Assembly (NCBI RefSeq): GCF_008932435.1
Contig: NZ_WBWE01000010.1
Span: 149,884 to 213,883 of the forward strand
DNA length: 64,000 nucleotides
Direction of reading: 5' to 3'
DNA from: Brucella pseudintermedia
Lineage (GTDB): Bacteria; Pseudomonadota; Alphaproteobacteria; Rhizobiales; Rhizobiaceae
Numbering within the stretch: the first letter of the stretch is position 1; the number at the start of each line of letters is the position of its first letter. A program made the translations under genes and the position numbers. Positions 55,177 through 63,406 of this stretch are shown here, piece by piece. The notes beneath the pieces were generated by a model. The model searched no databases. It saw nothing but the letters and a program-made list of their open reading frames with translations, and was not told where the DNA came from.

Positions 55177-55857
55177 ATGAAACGACCAAAACTCACCGCC
55201 GCCGATGTTCTGGCGCGGCTTGCGCCGACCGACATCCACCTTGCAGACGACGACGACCTGCTCGCTGGCGTCGAGCGTGCAATCGAGAACATCACCGACC
55301 CACAAGCTGCGCTCGCCTACGCGATTGCCTTCCGTTCCGGCCTCCGCTCCGGGCCATCGGCGAACGCCGCCGAGCCTGTCCCGGCACCGGCACCCGTCGC
55401 CCAGGCATCACCCGATCTCGGCGCGGTGCGCGCCGAGGCCGCGCAGGCCGGGGCCGCTGCAGAGCGCAACCGCATCAAATCGATCTTGACCGATCCGATC
55501 GCCCGCGAGCGCTTCCAAGCTGCAAAACATCTGGCCTTCGAGACCAGCATGACGCCATCCGAAGCCCTCGCGCTGCTGTTCACCGTTAAGCCCGGCAGCG
55601 CCGCCGAGGCGCTGCGCCGTAGCCTCCCGGCGAACGTCGCCCGCGCCTGTAACGCGGAAGGCGGCCTCGTTCGCTTCGATGCAAGCGCCGGAACTATCGC
55701 GACGGTCGAAGCCGGAGGCGCACCGGCAGGCGCGACACTCGGCTTTTGTCCGGCTCCCGATCCGTTCGTCAAGGCGGACCCGGCAGCGCAAAGCCGCGAG
55801 CGGTGGAAGAAAGTCACGGACGATCTGAACGCCGGGAAATCGGCGATCCACGTATGA
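55177..55857 (+). CDS. Scaffold-like protein related to head-protease C-termini (226 aa)
   Basis: From ATG 55177 (GAGAGGA upstream). The middle 'RAEAAQAGAAAERNRIKSILTDPIARERFQAAKHLAFETSMTPSEALALL' strongly recalls the C-terminal assembly region of phage S49/ClpP head-maturation proteases, but no protease domain is present. It could act as a scaffold or capsid-size factor on a helper phage. Similarity is recalled, not computed. Confidence 0.45.
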   Translation: MKRPKLTAADVLARLAPTDIHLADDDDLLAGVERAIENITDPQAALAYAIAFRSGLRSGPSANAAEPVPAPAPVAQASPDLGAVRAEAAQAGAAAERNRIKSILTDPIARERFQAAKHLAFETSMTPSEALALLFTVKPGSAAEALRRSLPANVARACNAEGGLVRFDASAGTIATVEAGGAPAGATLGFCPAPDPFVKADPAAQSRERWKKVTDDLNAGKSAIHV

Positions 55858-55912
55858 CGACGGCGCGGCGGCCCGCAACGGCCGCCACTGCCACAGACAA
55901 GAGGTGCGGACC

Positions 55913-56122
55913 ATGCAACTTTTTGATGCGACCGACGAAAAATGGCCTGTTGATCCTGCCACCGTGGACCTTTCCACGGGCGAGTGGGTCACGGTCGGAC
56001 AAGCCGCCAATCTTGCCCGCGTCGATGAACGGACCATTGCACGATGGATCAAGCAACGCGACATCTCGATTGTCGTTTTCGGGCGACGGTGGATCAACCG
56101 GCGGAGACTTTTCGGCCAATAA
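55913..56122 (+). CDS. Small HTH DNA-binding protein (69 aa)
   Basis: From ATG 55913. 'WVTVGQAANLARVDERTIARWIKQRDISIVVFGRRWINRRRLFG' is a MerR/excisionase-like HTH. Last gene before a strong terminator; probable late regulator. Confidence 0.7.
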   Translation: MQLFDATDEKWPVDPATVDLSTGEWVTVGQAANLARVDERTIARWIKQRDISIVVFGRRWINRRRLFGQ

Positions 56123-56125
56123 AGG

Positions 56126-56148
56126 GGCGGCCCGAAAGGCCGCCTTTT
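56126..56148 (+). terminator. Terminator closing the replication operon
   Basis: GGCGGCC-cgaaa-GGCCGCC followed by TTTT, starting 4 bases after the stop. Confidence 0.9.
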
Positions 56149-56247
56149 CGTTTTGTGTCATAGATTGCCTGTCTTTGTCGGGCGCGACGGCCACCCGGCG
56201 TTGCTATCATCCGAGCAGAAAACAAACCACCTTGCCGGAGCCGCCAC

Positions 56248-57180
56248 ATGCTCGACCTTCTGCCAGCAATTCTTGACACATTGCCCGCCACCTCCCGCCT
56301 CAAACTGGAACGGCTCGCATCCGACCGCGCCGCCGCCTATGCCGCATATCGCGCGGCAAGTGACCTCGAGCAGGCGGCGCGCATCGAGTTCGGCCAAGTT
56401 TCGGGGCTGGCGCAGCGGCAGGCGGAGGCCGGACAGGGCCTTTCATTTCAAGGCGACGGGCAGAAGGAAGACGCAGCGGCCGCAGAGGCGCGGCTTGACG
56501 CTCCGGTCGAGGCCGCGAAGCGTGCGCTGCAAGTCGCTGTCGATGCACGCGAACGAGCAGCGGAGCGACAGAATGCTTTCGGCTTTCTCGAAAACGTCGA
56601 GACGTGGCTTCGCCGGACGGCGACGCCGGGCGCATCATTCCGGGAAGCGAAGATCGATCCCGCTCTAGTGAAAGTCCGTGGCGATATTGCCACCGAGATC
56701 GCCAAGGTCCGCGCTCGCATTGAGCGGATCGAAGCCGACTTTGCGAAGGTTGAGGGCGCACCGACACCGGCTGTGGACCTCAAGGCACGCGCATTTGCGG
56801 AGATTGACCGGATCGCGGACGCAGGCGCTTTGAAGGTCCACCCAGCATCGCGCAGTGCCGAACCGCTCGGCCTCGCTCGGAAGCTTGCGCTTGGAACTGG
56901 AAGCGGCGGCTCGATAGTCGGAACAGGCGGCACCGATATTTTTGTCTGGTTGCTCCGCGACCAGATGAAGGCCGCTATAGCCTCGCAGATCGATCAGTTT
57001 CCGGCGAGCGGAGCGCTATCCGACGACGAGCGCGAGGCGGCTTTCCGCCAGATCGCAGAGCAGCGCCTTGAGCTTGAGCGGATCGAGGAACACCTGATCG
57101 CAACGGCAGCGGTGGACGGTCGACACATCGCCCGCCGCGCCGACGCCGATCCGCGAGCGGTCCTCGGCATCGAAGCTTGA
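56248..57180 (+). CDS. Coiled-coil element protein of unknown function (310 aa)
   Basis: Ala/Arg/Glu-rich helices throughout ('AVDARERAAERQNAFGFLENVETWLRR', 'IATEIAKVRARIERIEADFAKVEG'), with a Gly/Ser-rich turn near residue 220 and 'GTDIFVWLLRDQMKAAIASQI' after it. No recognised domain. It lies between two terminators and before the TerS-like operon, so it may be a structural or packaging accessory. Confidence 0.6.
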   Translation: MLDLLPAILDTLPATSRLKLERLASDRAAAYAAYRAASDLEQAARIEFGQVSGLAQRQAEAGQGLSFQGDGQKEDAAAAEARLDAPVEAAKRALQVAVDARERAAERQNAFGFLENVETWLRRTATPGASFREAKIDPALVKVRGDIATEIAKVRARIERIEADFAKVEGAPTPAVDLKARAFAEIDRIADAGALKVHPASRSAEPLGLARKLALGTGSGGSIVGTGGTDIFVWLLRDQMKAAIASQIDQFPASGALSDDEREAAFRQIAEQRLELERIEEHLIATAAVDGRHIARRADADPRAVLGIEA

Positions 57181-57546
57181 CCTAATCGTCCGGACCAAGG
57201 GTTCTTTCCATACCCTGTCCTTCCCCGGACGAAACCGGGAGGGGCGAGACCGCGCCCTCGTCCCTCCCAATCAACGCTAAGGGTGGCTCGACGTCTCACC
57301 CTCAAAACAGGCTATGCACGCGCTTGAGCGAAAGACGTACCCGACCAAGGCGAAGACGCTGAACGCGCGCCACAGGGCAAATGCAGGGCGAACAGGGGCG
57401 ATCCCCAGCAACCGTGTAGGGACCGTATCCATAGGCCAAGGCCTGCGGGCACGCGGCCGCCCCGGATTTGGATGTTTTTTGGATTTCCAAATTCGCAGTT
57501 GGCTTTGCCGAAACTCCCTGAAAATTCAAAGAAACGAGGTTCCAAA
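57181..57546. other. Non-coding stretch before the TerS-like gene (possible packaging site)
   Basis: No gene seen. The hairpin GGGAGGGGCGAG/CTCGTCCCTCCC (57237-57268; one G-T pair) probably terminates the upstream gene. GGGG-cgat-CCCC lies near 57401-57412. Small-terminase genes usually lie next to their cos or pac site, so this gap is the natural candidate. The right end holds operator-like site B. Confidence 0.4.
57479..57493. promoter_or_regulatory. Repeated operator-like motif, site B
   Basis: TTGGATTTCCAAATT, the exact reverse complement of site C at 59534-59548, and sharing its 12-base core with site A. A related half, GGATTTGGA, lies 17 bases upstream (57464-57472). Lies 54 bases before the TerS-like start. 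Confidence 0.6.
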
Positions 57547-58035
57547 ATGCAAAAAGCGAAGGAAACCCAAATCAGCTTCATTCCAGCCCGGAGCCTCGGA
57601 GCGCTTCTCGGCCTATCACTCGAAAGACTTCGCCAGCTTGCGCGTCAGGGCGTGATCCCGACGGCCAACGGCGGGGCATATCCGCTTGTCGCGTCGGTCC
57701 AAGGCTACATCCGCTTTCTCCGGGACAGTCCCGGTCGCACGGACGGCGCGGGCGCGGCCCTAGCCGACGCCAAGCGCAGAGAAACCGAACTGCGGAACAG
57801 TCGAACGGCGGCCACGCTGATTGAGACTTCCGCCGTCGAACATTTTTTTGTTGACACGCTCTCAACGCTTCGGGCGGAGACTGTTGCTTCGATACAGTGT
57901 CTTGACAAACGAATTGCGCCACTCGCTCTTGCGGCTGCAAATCGGGCCTTCAATCGAGCAGAAGAAAAGGTCGCCGAGGCCATCGACAATCTGCGCAATG
58001 GGCGCGACCCGCTGGACGATCACGATGAAAATTAG
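57547..58035 (+). CDS. Small-terminase-like protein (Nu1 type)
   Basis: 162 residues from ATG 57547 (GAGGT upstream). N-terminal HTH 'PARSLGALLGLSLERLRQLARQGVIPTANGGAYPLVASVQGYIRFLRD', then a charged linker ('DAKRRETELRNSRTAATLIETSAVEHFFVDTLSTLRAETV') as in Nu1 subunits, which recognise phage DNA for packaging. No large terminase is found in the element. Satellites such as PICIs often carry TerS alone to redirect helper packaging. Another HTH regulator is possible. Confidence 0.5.
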   Translation: MQKAKETQISFIPARSLGALLGLSLERLRQLARQGVIPTANGGAYPLVASVQGYIRFLRDSPGRTDGAGAALADAKRRETELRNSRTAATLIETSAVEHFFVDTLSTLRAETVASIQCLDKRIAPLALAAANRAFNRAEEKVAEAIDNLRNGRDPLDDHDEN

Positions 58036-58531
58036 AATTGTTCTCCTCGCCGCGCTGGCGATCTCGACCACTGCTTCCGCAGGCGATCTTGCGGACCTAA
58101 CCGGGCGGGCTTCCGTCATCGATGGCGACACAATTGAAATTAAGGGTCAGCGGATCAGGCTCAACGGGATTGACGCGCCGGAAAGCTGGCAGACATGCAT
58201 AAACGCCACCGGCAGAGTGTACGGCTGCGGGAAGGACGCTGCTTTCGCTCTTGCCGATTTCCTCAATGCATCGCAGCCCGTTACCTGCCTCGCTGTCAGC
58301 CGGGATCGTTACAAAAGAACGGTCGCTGACTGCTTTCGAGCAGATCATGAGCCGGTCAACGGCTGGCTTGTCCGGCAGGGATGGGCAGTGGATTGGGTTC
58401 GCTACTCGAAGGGCGAATACGCAAGCGAGCAGGCCGAGGCTCGCAGCGCCCGGCGCGGTATTTGGCAGGGCGATTTTCAGAAGCCTTGCGAGGCGCGGGC
58501 GGCGCGCTCGAAGCGCTCGCCCTCTTGCTGA
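58025..58531 (+). CDS. Exported thermonuclease-like protein (SNase family)
   Basis: 168 residues from ATG 58025, overlapping the TerS-like gene by 11 bases. The signal peptide ends 'STTASAGDL'. Catalytic pattern: 'VIDGDTIEIKGQRIRLNGIDAPE' (Arg and Asp ligands), 'SRDRYKRTVADCF' and 'VRQGWAVDWVRYSKGEY'. Degrades DNA or RNA outside the cytoplasm. Odd cargo to be coupled to a packaging-type gene. Confidence 0.8.
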   Translation: MKIRIVLLAALAISTTASAGDLADLTGRASVIDGDTIEIKGQRIRLNGIDAPESWQTCINATGRVYGCGKDAAFALADFLNASQPVTCLAVSRDRYKRTVADCFRADHEPVNGWLVRQGWAVDWVRYSKGEYASEQAEARSARRGIWQGDFQKPCEARAARSKRSPSC

Positions 58532-58620
58532 CCCCGGAAGGGATTGCAATCGAGGCCAAATGCCACCATATTGCAAGTAGCGCTCGCGTGACCACGGATG
58601 TACTGGCACGTTTGAGCAAG

Positions 58621-58640
58621 AGGCCCGGTTTCCGGGCCTT
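58621..58640 (+). terminator. Terminator of the TerS-nuclease operon
   Basis: AGGCCCGG-ttt-CCGGGCCTT followed by a T-rich run. Confidence 0.8.
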
Positions 58641-58675
58641 ACTCTTTTCAGCCTGCATTGCTTCAACTACGAAAA

Positions 58676-58695
58676 GCCCGGCGCGAAGGCCGGGC
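58676..58695 (-). terminator. Terminator of the leftward regulatory pair
   Basis: GCCCGGC and GCCGGGC arms; read leftward, a TTTT run follows. With the rightward terminator it forms a face-to-face pair. Confidence 0.75.
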
Positions 58696-58747
58696 GTGAC
58701 ATGATTTCGGCGTGTCGTGACACTCAAGCCATTGAACGCGACGCGGA

Positions 58748-59275
58748 TTAACCGATTGTGTCGAGATCAGCGACAAGGGCGTCTATCGCCTTGTCGCCGC
58801 CTTCCATGACCTTCCGAACGATCAGCGCGGCCAGTTCCGCCGGGTCGCGCTCGCGCTTCGCCGCGTGCCTGTCGAGCAATTCGCGATCCGCCGTCTTCCA
58901 TTTCATCATGAGAAAGCTGGCATTCCCGCCCCGTCGCAGCATCGGAATATCATGCTCATGCAGCATCGCTGTAACGCGGGCGGCCGTCGTGCCTCCGATG
59001 ATCTTCGCGATCTCGTCGCCCGTCTTACCCTGTCCCGCGAGGAATGCGACGCGCAGCTTATCCGGCCCGTACCACACCCGCCGTCCCGCTGCCCCGGAGG
59101 CTCGCTTCTCGGCTTGCTTTATCCGCTTTTGAGCCTTTCGCTCGATCTCGGCGGTTCGCTTTGCGACCGCCTGCTCGATGGCGGCGCTGATGGCGTCGTC
59201 CGGTACCCCCGCGATGTTGTATCGCGGTTTCGGTGGCCGTCCTCGTCTGACAGGCTCATTCGGTTCCGGCTGCAT
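58748..59275 (-). CDS. GcrA-like HTH protein, leftward operon (175 aa)
   Basis: From ATG 59275, with GGAGG 8 bases upstream; the longer open frame is not supported. 'RRGRPPKPRYNIAG' is an AT-hook-like basic start, then a coiled coil, then 'LRVAFLAGQGKTGDEIAKIIGGTTAARVTAMLHEHDI', an HTH reminiscent of GcrA. Transcribed against the rest, so a candidate master regulator or repressor. Confidence 0.6.
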   Translation of the reverse strand: MQPEPNEPVRRGRPPKPRYNIAGVPDDAISAAIEQAVAKRTAEIERKAQKRIKQAEKRASGAAGRRVWYGPDKLRVAFLAGQGKTGDEIAKIIGGTTAARVTAMLHEHDIPMLRRGGNASFLMMKWKTADRELLDRHAAKRERDPAELAALIVRKVMEGGDKAIDALVADLDTIG

Positions 59276-59480
59276 TCTCGACCTCCATCGACAATTGTTT
59301 TTTGATCCGCTCCGTTTCGCCCAAGGGATCGAAAGCCATAAGCATGACCCGGTGCCGGTCGCCCCTTCGCCATGCTCGCCAGATGCCCGGTGCAATCCCT
59401 GATGCACGGGCCGCCTTAAAGGCGAGCCGTGCAATATCGTGACGCCGATCGGCAGAAAGTGGAGCGGATGAAATGAGCAT
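59256..59480 (-). CDS. Small basic protein, leftward operon (74 aa)
   Basis: From ATG 59480 (GGGAAG upstream), overlapping the HTH gene by 20 bases. 'SADRRHDIARLAFKAARASGIAPGIWRAWRRGDRHRVMLMAF' is basic and helical. No recognised family; partner of the HTH protein by position. Confidence 0.55.
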   Translation of the reverse strand: MLISSAPLSADRRHDIARLAFKAARASGIAPGIWRAWRRGDRHRVMLMAFDPLGETERIKKQLSMEVENAAGTE

Positions 59481-59533
59481 ATTATCTTCCCATTGAATGA
59501 GAAAGAAGAAATGCACGTTTTTGCGAAAGAATA

Positions 59534-59548
59534 AATTTGGAAATCCAA
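59534..59548. promoter_or_regulatory. Repeated operator-like motif, site C
   Basis: AATTTGGAAATCCAA, exact reverse complement of site B. Placed between the leftward regulatory pair and the tail genes, so it could control both. Confidence 0.6.
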
Positions 59549-59674
59549 GTTGGAAGGCCAATTTCACGACCCGGCTTCTCTGTCAGTTCTTGTCAATCGA
59601 CCGCGCCGCGCCGTCGTCTATACTTCCAATAATGCTTCTTGCATTTAACTTCATCGATGACAGGACGAATACCT

Positions 59675-59983
59675 ATGACTTGGAAAACCAAAGCCGTTCC
59701 GTTGCAGCATCCTATCGCCGTCGGCGAGAAAACGGTCGCCGCAATCACGCTTCGCGAGCCGGACTTGAACGCATTGGAAGTCATCGAGGGGCTTGGCCTC
59801 GCCGATGGCGTCGCGCCGAAGCTCTCGCAGATTAGAGGGATTATCGCCGCGCTCGGCGACCAGCCGGACGAAGTTCTCGGCAAGCTCCACCGCGACGACG
59901 TAGCGACACTGACCGAGGCGCTTCTACCTTTTTTGTCCGGCGAGGAGACGACGGCGGCGGAAGCGACGACCGTTGTCTCCTGA
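59675..59983 (+). CDS. Tail assembly chaperone, zero-frame product (gpE-like)
   Basis: 102 residues from ATG 59675 (AGGACG upstream). 'IAVGEKTVAAITLREPDLNALEVIEGLGLADGVAPKLSQIRGIIAAL' matches the 'phage tail assembly protein' family found before tape measures in P2- and Mu-like phages. It contains a -1 slip site near its end, and the usual gene order (chaperone then tape measure) is kept. Confidence 0.8.
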   Translation: MTWKTKAVPLQHPIAVGEKTVAAITLREPDLNALEVIEGLGLADGVAPKLSQIRGIIAALGDQPDEVLGKLHRDDVATLTEALLPFLSGEETTAAEATTVVS

Positions 59984-60144
59984 TCGAACTGATCGACTGG
60001 AAGCGCGGCCACGGCGACGAAATGGCCGCGCTTGTCGCTCACTTCCTTTCCACACCACTTCCCGCCGTCATGGCGATGCCGATCAGCCTATTCCTTCGGA
60101 TGGTCGAGCAAGTACCGAAGATCGCGCGGATGAGGCAGCTATAG
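59675..60144 (+). CDS. Tail assembly chaperone, -1 frameshift fusion (gpE-E' type)
   Basis: Heptamer T TTT TTG at 59929-59935 lies in phase with zero-frame codons TTT TTG. After a -1 slip the frame stays open from 59935 to TAG 60142-60144, adding 69 residues including 'LLIELIDWKRGHGDEMAALV' and 'LFLRMVEQVPKIARMRQL'. The second part has no start codon of its own with a ribosome site. Tail phages conserve this frameshift to make a fixed ratio of G- and GT-type chaperones around the tape measure. Confidence 0.8.
59929..59935 (+). promoter_or_regulatory. -1 programmed ribosomal frameshift site
   Basis: T TTT TTG, a strong X-XXY-YYZ heptamer in the correct phase. GC-rich sequence follows (GGCGAGGAGACGACGGCGGC) that could form a stimulating structure. 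Confidence 0.8.
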
Positions 60145-60154
60145 GAGAAAAGCC

Positions 60155-62389
60155 GTGTCTGCCATGGTTTCCACACTAACCGTCCGTCTTCTCGATCAGG
60201 TGACGGGTCCGGCGCAGAAGGTCGCCCGCTCGCTGCTCGGCATATCGTCCGCTTTCGAGTTAGGCGGCAAACGCGTGGGCTTCGGGGCGAGGCTGAACGC
60301 GGCGATCAGCAAGAACAATGCTGCGCTCGACCGCACGCGGGGGCGTCTCGTTGATGCCGCCGCAGGCTTTTACCTTCTCAAGTCCGCGCTCACGGCTCCG
60401 CTCTCCAATGCGGCGGAGTTTGAAAGCATCTTGCTCGATATCGCGCAGAAAGCCGACTTGAGCGATAGCGCAATGGCCTCTCTCGGAAAGCGGGTTTCGG
60501 GTCTGTCAAAAGACCTCGGCCGCTCGCAGGCCGAAATCGCCGGGGTTATGGATGACCTCATGGGTAAGGGCATGGACGAGAAGATCGCCGAGGCGGCCGT
60601 CCATCCCATCGTAAAGACCGCCGCCGCTTACCGCGCGGCGGCTGATGATGTGGCCTCCGCAGGCTTTTCGGTTGTTGACAACCTCAAGGTGCCGGTGAAG
60701 GAGCTTCCCAAGGCTCTCGACATTATGGCTCAAGCAGGCAAGGAGGGCGCATTCGAGCTAAGGGACATGGCGGCCGAGTTTCCCGCGCTCACGGCGCGGG
60801 CGCAGGCTCTCGGTATGACCGGGACGAAGGGCGTCGCGCAGCTTTCCGCAGCCTTGCAGATCGCCCGCAAGGGTGCCGGTACGTCAGCCGAAGCGGCGAC
60901 GAACACCGCGAACCTCATGCAAAAAATCATCAGCCCGGAGACGACGAAGAAATTCAAAAAGGCCGGGATTGATATCCGCAAGGAACTGAAACAGGTTCAG
61001 AGGGAAGGCGGTGACGTTTTCGAGTTCATTGCCGGCAAGGTCATGCAGGCGACGGGAGGCGATCTCGCGAAGATCGGCGATTTCTTCGAGGATGCGCAGG
61101 TTCAAGCTTTCCTCTTGCCGCTGATCCAGAACATCGAGGAATATCGACGCATCCGGGACAAATCGGCCAAGGCGGATAAGGTCGTAGACGAGGACTTCGC
61201 CCGTCGCCAAAAGACCATGGCCGCGCAGAGCGCAAGGTTTTCCGCTTCTATGGAACGCCTCGCAAGCGCCGTGGGAACGGCGCTGCTCCCGGCCCTGAAT
61301 GCAATCCTCGACAAGATCGTCCCCGTTGTGGATATGATCGGCCAGTGGACGGCGGCTAACCCCCGCCTCACAACCGCCATAGTCGGCGTTACAGCCGCCC
61401 TGATCGGCCTCAAGGTTGCGGCTATCGGCCTCCGCTTCATCGGCCTGCTCGGGCGCGGTGGCGCTCTTTCCCTCCTCGCTTCCGGGTTGAAGGCGGTAGG
61501 AGCGGGCGCAGCCGGTGCGAGGCTCGCGGGGAGCGCCCTTCGTGCCCTTGCTGGTATCAAGATCGCTCGCGGCCTGACCGACTGGCTCTCCGGCCTCGGA
61601 CGCGCCTCGGACGGCATTGCAAAGACGGCGGCCTCATTGGAACGGGTTAATACGGCGGCGACGAAGGCCGGGGCCATTAAGGCCCCCGGCCTCTGGCGGG
61701 TATTGCCCGGCGTGGCGTTCGGAGCCAACGCCATGCTGAATGCTCCGCAGACGCCGGAGGAAAGCGCCGCCAATGGCGAACGGCTCGAAAAGTTCTTCAA
61801 GGAAAATCTCGGCACTCCGATGGACTGGCTCGGCATGAAAGAGCCGCTGATTGATACGATCATGCGGAAGGTCGGGCCAAGCGAACGGACCGGGCCGGAG
61901 GCGACGCCAGATCAGGCACGCGCCGCCGATCTTGCGGACATTCGGGCACGGCAGGCAGAAATCGACCGCCAGCTTGCCGAGATTGAAGCGCGAAAGCATC
62001 CGGCAATGCGGGATGCCCCCGACCCGCAGCGCGATCATTTGCAGATGCAGCGGGCCATACTGGACGCCGATGCGCGGCGCTTGGAGGCGCAGGCCCCGAA
62101 AGGGCCGGAAGTCGCTCTATCCGCGCCCACAGCGCCAGTTCCGGGCGATAAGCCCGCGAACGTCCCGATCCCGGAGCCGAAGCCGACGGAAGCCAGAGCC
62201 GCCGCAGACGAAACGATGGGCGCTTTCAATGCCGGTATTGATGCAGGATTAAACGCCGCAGAGGCACGGATGACAGCTTGGATGCAGCGTATGGTTTCCC
62301 TCATGGCAACCAGCTTGACGCCGACAATCCGGCCAAAGCTGGATATGTCCGGTATATCCGGCGTTCATGCCGACGTAGGCGTCGAGTGA
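60155..62389 (+). CDS. Phage tail tape-measure protein (P2-like)
   Basis: 744 residues from GTG 60155, with AGGAG 8 bases upstream. N-terminal TIGR01760-type core ('SNAAEFESILLDIAQKADLSD', 'AAEFPALTARAQALGMTG', 'TANLMQKIISPETTKKFKKAGIDI'), hydrophobic stretch near residues 400-435 ('LTTAIVGVTAALIGLKVAAI'), Ala/Pro-rich C-terminus. Sets tail length and enters the cell envelope at infection. At ~1.5 angstrom per residue a ~110 nm tail is expected. Intact, with no other tail gene around. Confidence 0.9.
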   Translation: MSAMVSTLTVRLLDQVTGPAQKVARSLLGISSAFELGGKRVGFGARLNAAISKNNAALDRTRGRLVDAAAGFYLLKSALTAPLSNAAEFESILLDIAQKADLSDSAMASLGKRVSGLSKDLGRSQAEIAGVMDDLMGKGMDEKIAEAAVHPIVKTAAAYRAAADDVASAGFSVVDNLKVPVKELPKALDIMAQAGKEGAFELRDMAAEFPALTARAQALGMTGTKGVAQLSAALQIARKGAGTSAEAATNTANLMQKIISPETTKKFKKAGIDIRKELKQVQREGGDVFEFIAGKVMQATGGDLAKIGDFFEDAQVQAFLLPLIQNIEEYRRIRDKSAKADKVVDEDFARRQKTMAAQSARFSASMERLASAVGTALLPALNAILDKIVPVVDMIGQWTAANPRLTTAIVGVTAALIGLKVAAIGLRFIGLLGRGGALSLLASGLKAVGAGAAGARLAGSALRALAGIKIARGLTDWLSGLGRASDGIAKTAASLERVNTAATKAGAIKAPGLWRVLPGVAFGANAMLNAPQTPEESAANGERLEKFFKENLGTPMDWLGMKEPLIDTIMRKVGPSERTGPEATPDQARAADLADIRARQAEIDRQLAEIEARKHPAMRDAPDPQRDHLQMQRAILDADARRLEAQAPKGPEVALSAPTAPVPGDKPANVPIPEPKPTEARAAADETMGAFNAGIDAGLNAAEARMTAWMQRMVSLMATSLTPTIRPKLDMSGISGVHADVGVE

Positions 62390-62428
62390 CGATCCGGGCG
62401 GCGGGCAAACGGCCGCCATAACTTGCGT

Positions 62429-63406
62429 TCAAATGAGAGTTCGTAGCGGAATATCTGAAATTACAACGCGGTTGGCGGCGTTTGCCACCCCCACTTTTTC
62501 AAGTGTATCCACTACGGCATCCCTTATCACGCCCGGGTAATTTGATGGACCAATGATCACACGTTTGACAATCGAGTTCGGCGATATATCGAACGCTCCT
62601 CGCTCGGAAGTATAATCTCTAAAGGCGATTTTATACACGCGTTGAGGGATACCAGATACAGTTACCGTAGCGCGCTCTAATGAAGACACAGAAACGCTTG
62701 GTGTATGAATAACGCGCCATTCCTTTTCTTCCTCGAAGCCTTTATGTTTCAAGCATATAATGCCAAACTTAAGCATGTTGAATACTTGTGACATTACCAA
62801 GAATTCAGGTAATGATGAAAGCCATTCTCTGTTCAATTCTATGTTGGAAATTATAGTCTCCAGATCGTCACCTAGTTCCCGGTCACCTATATAAGCAACC
62901 GGACTACTGACAGCCTCCAAGTAGTTTGTTTCTGAAAGGAAAGGCAATTTGTTCAAAACGACCGCTATACCGATGGAACCTTGTCCATACGCTCTCCACA
63001 TTGAAAGTCTGCCAATATCGTCCTCTTTGGCTGCATCATGCTCTGATACGCAGGTAATATATGTATCCCTTAAGAACCCATGTACATGGTGCTGAAAGTA
63101 GCCAATCGAATTCTCGCCCAATCGATCATGGCACCCATTCAATGCTTCTTTTAGCCGACCAAGACGATTATTTTTGCTTAAAGCTAGGCTAATTCTACTA
63201 AGGCCGTGCTCAATTTCCGATACATCGTTCATACACTTCGCATTCCGCATCCAAATACTGGGAGCCGCAGCGTTAAAAATATTCATGAAATTTTCGGCGG
63301 ATGTATAGTGGACAAAGTCCGGTCCATCCGGCCCCGCAAACCGATTGAGTTCTTTAATCGCTCGCGGCATGAAAATCGAAGCGAGCCGCAGATTATTTAT
63401 AGTCAT
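62429..63406 (-). CDS. DUF2971 family protein (accessory cargo)
   Basis: 325 residues. 'FVHYTSAENFMNIFNAAAPSIWMRNAKCMNDVSEIEHGL', 'CVSEHDAAKEDDIGRLSMWRAYGQGSIGIAV' and 'KHKGFEEEKEWRVIH' are the DUF2971 blocks. Visibly more AT-rich than the other element genes, leftward and next to attR, which is the usual place for acquired cargo. Family function is unknown; some members lie in defence-rich loci. Confidence 0.8.
   Translation of the reverse strand: MTINNLRLASIFMPRAIKELNRFAGPDGPDFVHYTSAENFMNIFNAAAPSIWMRNAKCMNDVSEIEHGLSRISLALSKNNRLGRLKEALNGCHDRLGENSIGYFQHHVHGFLRDTYITCVSEHDAAKEDDIGRLSMWRAYGQGSIGIAVVLNKLPFLSETNYLEAVSSPVAYIGDRELGDDLETIISNIELNREWLSSLPEFLVMSQVFNMLKFGIICLKHKGFEEEKEWRVIHTPSVSVSSLERATVTVSGIPQRVYKIAFRDYTSERGAFDISPNSIVKRVIIGPSNYPGVIRDAVVDTLEKVGVANAANRVVISDIPLRTLI

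Noticed and set aside
58381..58704. Rightward open frame overlapping the nuclease end
   Set aside because: Part after 58480 looks somewhat protein-like, but no start with a ribosome site is seen and it runs through a strong terminator.
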